Origin: Elysia crispata
Taxonomy: Eukaryota > Mollusca > Gastropoda > Plakobranchidae
NCBI GenBank assembly: GCA_033675545.1
Contig: JAWDGP010005328.1
Span: 1 to 64,000 of the forward strand
Direction: 5' to 3'
DNA length: 64,000 bases
Shown here: piece by piece, positions 52,201-64,000 of the stretch
How positions within the stretch are numbered: the first letter of the stretch is position 1
Layout: each line of letters opens with the position of its first letter
Notes under the pieces: generated by a model
Told to the model about the DNA's origin: nothing
The model's input: the letters and a program-made list of their open reading frames with translations, nothing else
The model's database searches: none
Translations under genes and position numbers: made by a program

Positions 52201-52936
52201 GAACAGTCCTCTTACATAACTCTCCTTAACAAGGGGGCAAATATAGTCTGTACACAACAACAAGAGAGAGCATTAAAAGCTAGCGTAAACTTGATTGCGT
52301 CTGTTTCCCGTACTGTCATTAAATGTTATTTGTGAGTAGTGTAAACGACACAGAAAGACTCAACAAGATCTTTAAACATAAATTTCAGCCTTTGGGTAAT
52401 AGGTGCAGTATGGGACAGGAATGAAAAGAGTAGATATTAACACTTTGCACATGTGTAGAATTCAGTTGCAGTGCTTTTATCTAGGGCTAGATCTAGTCTT
52501 CACTCTCAAACCATTGGATTTAATATTTTAAAAGGTAGCTAACTTTAACTAAATGTTAGTTGAGCTTTAATCTCAGTTTCTGATATGATATTTTTTGCCT
52601 CCAAAAAAATTCAAGAGAAGCAAATCGCTTTTAAATATTTATAGAGCAACATAATTTATATTTGGAAAGTAACTCTTGGTTGATTTCTTGTCTACAGGAA
52701 AAAGAAAGCGGCCTATCTCACCCAAAGATCCTGTACAAGATGCTTTCCTTGCCCTGATTCAAGAAAGGAGGAAAAAATCAGCAGCACTAGTACCAGCTGT
52801 GGAGTCTGAGCTTCAGCTATTTCGGAGTTTAGCTCCTTTCATTCGCCAACTCAGTGAAAAGAACAAAAGGAAATTTATTTCAAAGACAACATCACTTTTG
52901 ATGGACCTTTTGAATGCCCAAGACCTTGATCAATAA
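49212..52936 (+). CDS. MADF and BESS domain protein (Adf-1-type putative transcription regulator), complete
   Basis: MADF domains are Myb/SANT-like DNA-binding folds and BESS motifs mediate protein contacts; Adf-1 and Dip3 of flies pair the two. Coding exons are 49212-49365, 49834-50084, 51233-51437 and 52698-52936, 849 bp in phase (282 residues). The MADF domain covers about residues 9-105: LEIAEALVLAVKKRELLYN, then YKNRNMTELAWAAISEEVG, then CRSQWAQLRATFNRI, then KPKWYLYRQMSFL. A Ser/Glu-rich linker (about 115-200) follows, then KRKR (205-208, a possible nuclear signal) and a BESS motif at about 243-275 (ELQLFRSLAPFIRQLSEKNK). The exon 3 acceptor is CTTCAATAG at 49833; a second AG at 49845 gives the wrong frame. 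AATAAA at 54152-54157 is a distant poly(A) candidate. I give no symbol because this family expands independently in different lineages. Confidence 0.88.
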
Positions 52937-54309
52937 TGGAATTTTCTCTATTTTTTCACCACATCTATTTTAAACCGGATTTTGCTCTTCATTTTTATTT
53001 TTTATTTTTTGGGGCTTGCATTTATTTCAAACTTTAATTGCTTGTTGATCTGTTTCATCATTAAGTGATTTGATCTTTTTGGGACACCTTGTATTATTTT
53101 TCAGTATATACACTGATAATGGAAATGTGCTGAGAATTACTGTCACAGCTCATGTTAATTAAGTCGTCTGTTGATGAGCTCAGAGAAATCAGTCGAACAG
53201 TTCTTAATTTAGCCTTTTAGAGGCATTATGTTTTTGAAAAAAATTTACATAGCCTCAATATGCATGTTGTTCACAATGTAACTTGTCATTCGGTAAACGA
53301 AATATGTGCAGAACTTGACTGTGCTAGTAGTAGCACTGCTACATTAAAAATATTGATACCATGAACTAATGTATTGATGTGCTAGTTTTTACTACACTGT
53401 ACATACATTTATGTGTTTGTTTATGTTCAAATTCAAATGATTCAGAGAAACATTGTCATTTCCCAATCAGACAGATCTATTGTAATGCCCTTTTTAAAGG
53501 TGAATTTGTTTTGAATTTAACAAAAAAAAGACTTACGTAGTAGGACTGTCAGTATTGTTTTGAAGTATACATGACTGGTACCCTCACTTCCAACCATAGC
53601 TCAGGCTGTGACTACCTCTAAATTCTAATTAAAAGGTTCTCACCAACGTATCGATTCCCGAGTTTTCTGTTGTTTAAAAATGGTATACAGCTACAGATTA
53701 ATCACAGATATATCTTGAAGGTTAGAAACCGGAAGTTACCAAGCAGTAGAATTGATGCTTTTAAAGACAAATTTTTATCCGCTGGTGTCAGTTGAAAAGT
53801 TCCAAAGCCTTCAGTTTGCAATTGCGTTCTTGGGGGACATGTTTTTTACTATCTAAATGTATAGACAAACTAGTTATAAAACTCATTCACTGATATTAAT
53901 GATAGAAAGCAAGTGTTTCAATATTGTCTCAATTTTCATTGACAAAATGAAGCAATCACAAACCTTTGCCCAAGATCCACAGACAAGACAAAAGACGCAA
54001 TGTACAATGCTTGTGTATCAGAAATTTGAATTAATTTAGAGAAGGGTAAATCATGAATCAGTATAGAAGTCAAATTAGATTTCACAACATAGTTAATTTA
54101 AAACTTTTATTGGGTAAATTTTTAGCACTTAAAACTTGTGTGTTGCCAGAAAATAAAGAAGACCAAAATTACCTTTAGAATTACGATTCTTTTCAATTAA
54201 AGAAAGAAAAATGCAATAAAAATACACAAGTGTTATGAAGAAAGGTCCAAGAGTTCCTGTGTTCTGAGAAGCAGTTTAAAATAGAAAATCTTCACAGCTT
54301 GTCCGAATC

Positions 54310-54805
54310 TACGTGGCAGAGGAGGCCCTGACACTCACAGACATGCACAGCCAACTTTCCACACATCTGAGGGCTCGCGGATTTCCCCTTAAATGTATAA
54401 CATCAAAAGCATAAGAGACAGACAGGACAAGAGCTTCAATAAAGCGCAAACATACAAATACTCAAACAGAATTCTTTTCGTCATCACATTTAATCAAGCT
54501 TTATCCAACATCTATTAACACATAGAAAGTACTTATCAACTTTTTACAACTCTGACAGGTGTAAAGAAGACATCTCTAATCTATCTTTGAAGCACACAGA
54601 AGACCCGCAAATCTCAGAGACACCCAGGTTCACTCCAAAATGAAAAGTGCAAACTTCAGGTTCAATACAGGTTTACAACCCTGCAATGTCTCTCAGTGCA
54701 AAACGTGCAGGCATCTATACCAACATCCTCAAGGATCAATAAAACGTACAAAATTTCAAAACACTGAATTGCCACTCTCTCAAAGTCATCAATTTTATAG
54801 AGTGC

Positions 54806-54836
<31 letters not shown>

Positions 54837-55105
54837 AAAAAAAAATACGTTGGAGAAACCTCCACACCACTCTAGATTCATTTCACCAATCATACATCGG
54901 GCATCAGACATGACATTGACAACGACACTTCAAAAGCCAGACATTTTAACTCACCGGGACACAGCGCAGACCACCCACAGATCGTGGCCAATGACAGACC
55001 CTCATCCTCTGTGTCTGACTTTACAACTAGACGCAATAACGAAACTCATTGGAACCATACTCTTCAGACCATCGAACCCATTGGTATCAATGTGAAAGAA
55101 CAGGC
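54310..55105 (+). mobile_element. Penelope-like retroelement relic with C-terminal GIY-YIG endonuclease
   Basis: Translated pieces follow the order of the C-terminal part of Penelope-like proteins. First is LTDMHSQLSTHLRARGFPLK (about 54330-54390), then RRPANLRDTQVHSKM (about 54600-54645), then a Cys motif PCNVSQCKTC (about 54680-54709). After a C22/A19 run comes the endonuclease: YVGET (from 54846), KARHFNSPGHSADH, then RRNNETHW and TIEPIGIN near the end. The YVGET block is the YIG half of the GIY-YIG motif, and the later Glu in RRNNE is where the catalytic Glu is expected. Stops and a frame change show it is dead. The reverse transcriptase core is missing. Neptune-type and other Penelope-like groups are possible. 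Confidence 0.82.
54805..54845. repeat. C22 followed by A19 homopolymers
   Basis: Two adjoining homopolymers interrupt the Penelope-like relic exactly between its Cys motif and the GIY-YIG part, where the frame also changes. Their lengths should be treated as uncertain. Confidence 0.9.
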
Positions 55106-55338
55106 AACATTCCCCATATCTTTACTACACACCCACTCAATTTAATGAGAAGCATCTCAATTTTTGCCACTTAATGATTTATGTCATTTTGCGCCCCATC
55201 GAAAGGCCTTCAAACAATTACACGTACAAAATATGACCAACACCAGTGTTGTTTACAATGTAGTATAATTATTTTAACCATTACATTTACAGCTTACATT
55301 ACCAGCAGTATGGGTATTCTTGCAAAAATCAAACATGA

Positions 55339-55433
<95 letters not shown>

Positions 55434-55447
55434 CATCATTATTATAA
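55339..55447. repeat. (ATT)n microsatellite, about 109 bp
   Basis: A nearly pure ATT array ending 16 bp before the left end of element F. Confidence 0.97.
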
Positions 55448-55463
55448 CATTCATTTGTTACTA

Positions 55464-56105
55464 CAGTACACTTGGGAGTGGGACTCGAGGAACAAGTGCG
55501 GTCATTTTTAACAGTTCGTTGAATTGCAAGGTTCGTTTGACTTGGAGCCATGACATAAGGCACCACAGGGAAGTAATCAACCAAATGGAAATTGTCACGC
55601 TATTACCTCTCTTGTTTTTATCAACTAATCACGTGTCAGTATAAAGCCACATATTATCCCTTCACCATTGCCCATGTTACCTCCGCTTTGGCTCTTTGAT
55701 CCCGTATCATGATCTCCCTGTGCATTTGCTACCGCTCCCTGCCCACTCCCCCCTCTCTTTTTATCATCTTCTCCCTGTATATCAATACTTTGCTCTTTCC
55801 TACCCTTAGTATTATACTATGGCATCATGGGTGCCCAACACCTATACACTTCAAGCATTTCTTAACAGCTGACAGGGGACTTATTGATTGAATTTCAACT
55901 GCATAGTTTCTAGGCAAAAAAGTATTTTAGGGTAGATTTGCCAATACTTGTAGTTCGTTGAACCCGAGGACAGGTCTGAGATTAATTCTTTTGATGCAAG
56001 GTAATTTAAGAGATTTAAAGGAAAAAAAAACAAACGAAATTCTACTCTGTTGTTCGAATGCAAGGTGTCCTTTGAATTCGAGTTCGTTGGTTTCGAGGTG
56101 TGCTG
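55464..56105. mobile_element. Non-autonomous TIR element F (pogo-like, 642 bp)
   Basis: The left end is TA then CAGTACACTTGGGAGTGGG. The right end in reverse complement is CAGCACACCTCGAAACC followed by TA. About nine of eleven outer bases agree, and the interior contains GTTCGTTGAA and CTCGAA-type motifs like those in element C. No transposase is seen. Confidence 0.6.
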
Positions 56106-56145
56106 TATTGTCATCATCTTTTTTTTTTACTACTACATGTACATA

Positions 56146-56146
<1 letters not shown>

Positions 56147-56222
<76 letters not shown>
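56147..56222. repeat. (ATT)n microsatellite, about 76 bp
   Basis: A pure ATT array 41 bp after the right end of element F. Confidence 0.97.
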
Positions 56223-56224
<2 letters not shown>

Positions 56225-57016
56225 GGTACATGTATTGTTGTTGTTGTTAATTAAAAAAAAAAATTATTATCATAATTATTACAGCACTTTACTTTTAACA
56301 AAAAATCTGTGATAGGCTAATTCTAATGTGTAATTGATAAAAATCATCCATGCGTTTAAATATTATTAAATCCCTGTTCATTCATAAGATACGTACCTTA
56401 TATATTTCATTTCTCACCCACACACACAAAGACAGGGAAACTCTGACCGTAACCAGAGAGAATAGATTCACTGTACATAAAAATTTATATCCTCTCTGCC
56501 TCAACTAACCCTTTATCAATGACGTCGCGCTGTATGCCACCACCATCTTAGGCCAGTGCACTGGACCTTGCACTTCGGGTTAGAATAGAAACAAGTTGCA
56601 CCCTGCCGTCCCACAATCAATCATCTATCCAATTTGTGTCAACTTTTGTTACTCTTTCACTGTTTCTCTTTTCTGTACTGAAGAATCCAAATTTTAAGGG
56701 AGGAGGTTTTCTATGTTAAATACAACTGATTTGTCCTTAGCTTCAATTTGGTGACGGCTTATGTATTTTGTATAGACTTCTTCGATTATACCAACATCCT
56801 AATTGATCCTGGAACATAGGAATTTAAACTGTATGTAGTGTTTCAAGAGTTGTGAGCGAGCATTTCCATGTCAAAATGTTCTTATTTCGACTAAATGTAT
56901 CTTCTTCTTCCCCTAGCCGCACCCTCCCCCCCTTTTTTCCTCCTCTCTGTCTTCCTCTTTTCAGTTTTTCTTTCCTTTCTCCGTCATATGCCATTTCCAG
57001 TCTCTACCCCCCCCCC

Positions 57017-57026
57017 TCTCTCTCTG

Positions 57027-57117
<91 letters not shown>
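57017..57117. repeat. (CT)n microsatellite
   Basis: A CT array of about 100 bp, preceded by CTCTGT units and a C run. Confidence 0.96.
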
Positions 57118-57119
<2 letters not shown>

Positions 57120-57239
57120 ACTCATATCTCTCGTTCGCCTACTGCTATTTTTGGCTCGTCACATACGCACCCAAGCCAGCAAATTGACATCAGGATCCCG
57201 TTTATAGAAAGGGGTTTTCAGTTTTGTATACATATTACA

Positions 57240-57248
<9 letters not shown>

Positions 57249-57301
<53 letters not shown>
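57249..57301. repeat. (TA)n microsatellite
   Basis: A pure TA array of about 53 bp, preceded by TGTGTG. Confidence 0.96.
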
Positions 57302-57304
<3 letters not shown>

Positions 57305-57796
57305 TTCAAAACTAATTAGCAAACACACCAAAATCATTAACTGTTTTCATCATTATTTTAGTTAGTCGATTGAAGCAGGTTTCTTTCGTCCTCTTTGATC
57401 CCTTATACTTATAGTTTAACTGTTAAGCTTTTTAACAGAAACATGCTCTTTGCCTTTTTTATTTCAGATTTCTAGAGCATGAATACACTTCCTACGCACC
57501 TGCTGTGTACAAGTTTGCCTGTTTGTTAAAAAAAATCAGCTGTATTTCTTCTTTTTTTCTGTTTCTTGCTTTGAAAAGTTGATAAAAGCTATTATATCAA
57601 ATATGTTGTATGAAGCATCCTTATATAGGTTAAAATAAGAATCATTCAATTACTTTTTTTTTTGTTCAAGTGACGTATAAACTCAGTTATTAAAAAAAAA
57701 AAATTCTATGTAAACGCAGTCCAGATTTATCTGGCATGTAATCTAAAAATAAATATCGAACAAAAACAAACCCTGAATCGTGCGGCGACTGTCGAA

Positions 57797-58482
57797 TAAG
57801 GCTGTGACGGATCCCAATTTTTAAGTAATCACGGTTACGGGAGTCCCGTCGCAGAAGATCCGCGGAATCCCGGTAATCAAAATATTAATCAATTCCTGAG
57901 AAGTAAGGGGTGGTTACGGGAGGTGACGGGGCTGACGGCAGACCAAGATCAGGTGGGTCTCGGAATAAAAAAAGTAATCATATCCCGTGAAGTGAAGAGA
58001 GGTGACGGGACTGACGGTAGACTAAGATCAGCTGGGTCCCGGAATAGCAGTGCTAAAAAACAAATCCAGTATGACAAATTGTGACACTAGATAACGAGTA
58101 AGAGAGAGGGGAACCAAACATAAGCGTCTCACTTGTCGCCCCACTCATTCCCCACCCCCACACACTCCCAACACACATACACGCAAATTTTACCAGGCAC
58201 CGATTGCCACTCCTTTTATTCACCCCACCCCATTTCCTGCCCCATTCTGTTGTTACGAACCTTGCTTTCTCTTGCCTAATGCCCTGTTGAGACAAGGTCA
58301 AAAGGCCTTGATTACATCGACGGGACGACGGTTCTCAGTCTCTTTGATTTCCACTAACGTCTTTGTGAGGAGTACTGAGGATTATGATTACTCACGCAGA
58401 TCTCACTAGAGTATCCGTGGTCCCGTTTCTTCAGGAAGATCCGTGATTACTGATTACTTTTACGGGACCTGTCCCAGCCTTA
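57797..58482. mobile_element. Non-autonomous hAT-type DNA transposon, 686 bp, with perfect 8 bp target duplication
   Basis: CTGTCGAA flanks both ends (57789-57796 and 58483-58490). The left end is TAAGGCTGTGACGGATCCC. The right end in reverse complement is TAAGGCTGGGACAGGTCCCG. Both arms then carry AAGTAATCA and AATCACGG. An 8 bp duplication and ends fitting YARNG are hallmarks of the hAT superfamily. Inside are repeated GTGACGGG.CTGACGG blocks (about 57912-57940 and 57990-58020), also seen as subterminal repeats in hAT elements. There is no transposase frame. It ends 176 bp before the ANKRD10 start codon. Confidence 0.92.
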
Positions 58483-58569
58483 CTGTCGAACGCCAATCGT
58501 ACTCTAGCGGTTGTAAATTCCATAAACACAGCAGACGCCGGCAGATCAGGAAAAGTTTTCTGCGACTTC

Positions 58570-58658
58570 ACGCGTTACCTGGATCTGGATCTAGATTTGT
58601 AAATTTGATTAGATCCTTCATATCAGCAAGCTTTTAATCTTATCGAGATCTAAATCTA
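58570..58658. repeat. TCTAGATC-type block just upstream of the ANKRD10 start
   Basis: CTGGATCTGGATCTAGATTT and GAGATCTAAATCT lie immediately 5' of the start codon, in what should be 5' UTR. They belong to the dispersed hexamer family of this window. More blocks occur in intron 1 near 59042-59056, 59145-59160, 59578-59590 and 59655-59670. Confidence 0.6.
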
Positions 58659-63847
<5,189 letters not shown>

Positions 63848-64000
63848 GTACGCATTGTTTATTTATCCCCTCATTTGCTCATTAGCTTTTGCCAACTTCA
63901 TCCCAGTTTTTTTTTTTCAATCGCAAGCGATATATTTTCCCTTTTCGTGAACTGAGGAACAAACCAAATCATGAACACATCATGTGAATATGCAAAGCAC

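Larger units (their letters stand above)
52937..58658. other. MADF gene / ANKRD10 spacer
   Basis: This 5.7 kb between two same-strand genes holds the MADF gene 3' UTR, a Penelope-like relic, TIR element F between two ATT arrays, CT and TA arrays, and a hAT-type element close to ANKRD10. Between 52937 and 54300, and between 56223 and 57013, I see no gene or repeat of note. Confidence 0.65.

Overview
The window is animal genomic DNA: AT-rich, rich in introns, with long simple-sequence arrays and many transposable elements. The five protein-coding genes have animal orthologues. Short introns, dispersed TCTAGATC blocks, a MADF-BESS gene and a Penelope-like fragment together suggest a lophotrochozoan, most likely a gastropod mollusc. 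That assignment is inference, because no species marker is visible.

Layout. (1) 757-12983, minus strand: a complete 13-exon SDAD1 (60S ribosome biogenesis) with an RTE-type retrotransposon fragment in intron 6. (2) 12984-15835: an SDAD1/NUDCD2 head-to-head spacer that holds a long inverted repeat. (3) 15836-23792, plus strand: a complete 4-exon NUDCD2. Its 5.9 kb second intron is mostly mobile DNA: two TA-flanked MITEs, a nearly intact 3 kb non-LTR retrotransposon and an older RT relic. (4) 23793-29613: the NUDCD2/TMEM144 tail-to-tail spacer with a 1.1 kb MITE. (5) 29614-41427, minus strand: a complete 10-coding-exon TMEM144. (6) 41428-49211: TMEM144 and MADF-gene 5' regions, probably including untranslated exons. 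(7) 49212-52936, plus strand: a complete MADF-BESS regulator gene. (8) 52937-58658: a spacer with a Penelope-like element relic carrying a GIY-YIG domain, a MITE between ATT arrays, and a hAT-type element with a perfect 8 bp target duplication. (9) 58659 to about 63847, plus strand: the 5' part of ANKRD10, which runs off the window.

Exons were assembled by hand from GT/AG sites, phase continuity and similarity to family members recalled from knowledge. Every internal junction of the four complete genes keeps the reading frame. The genes are unrelated conserved animal genes and do not form a pathway or cluster. I found no convincing new multi-gene system. The unusual content is the mobile DNA: at least six elements with pogo-like CAGTGGAA-type ends, one hAT-type element, one long inverted repeat, three non-LTR pieces and one Penelope-like piece.
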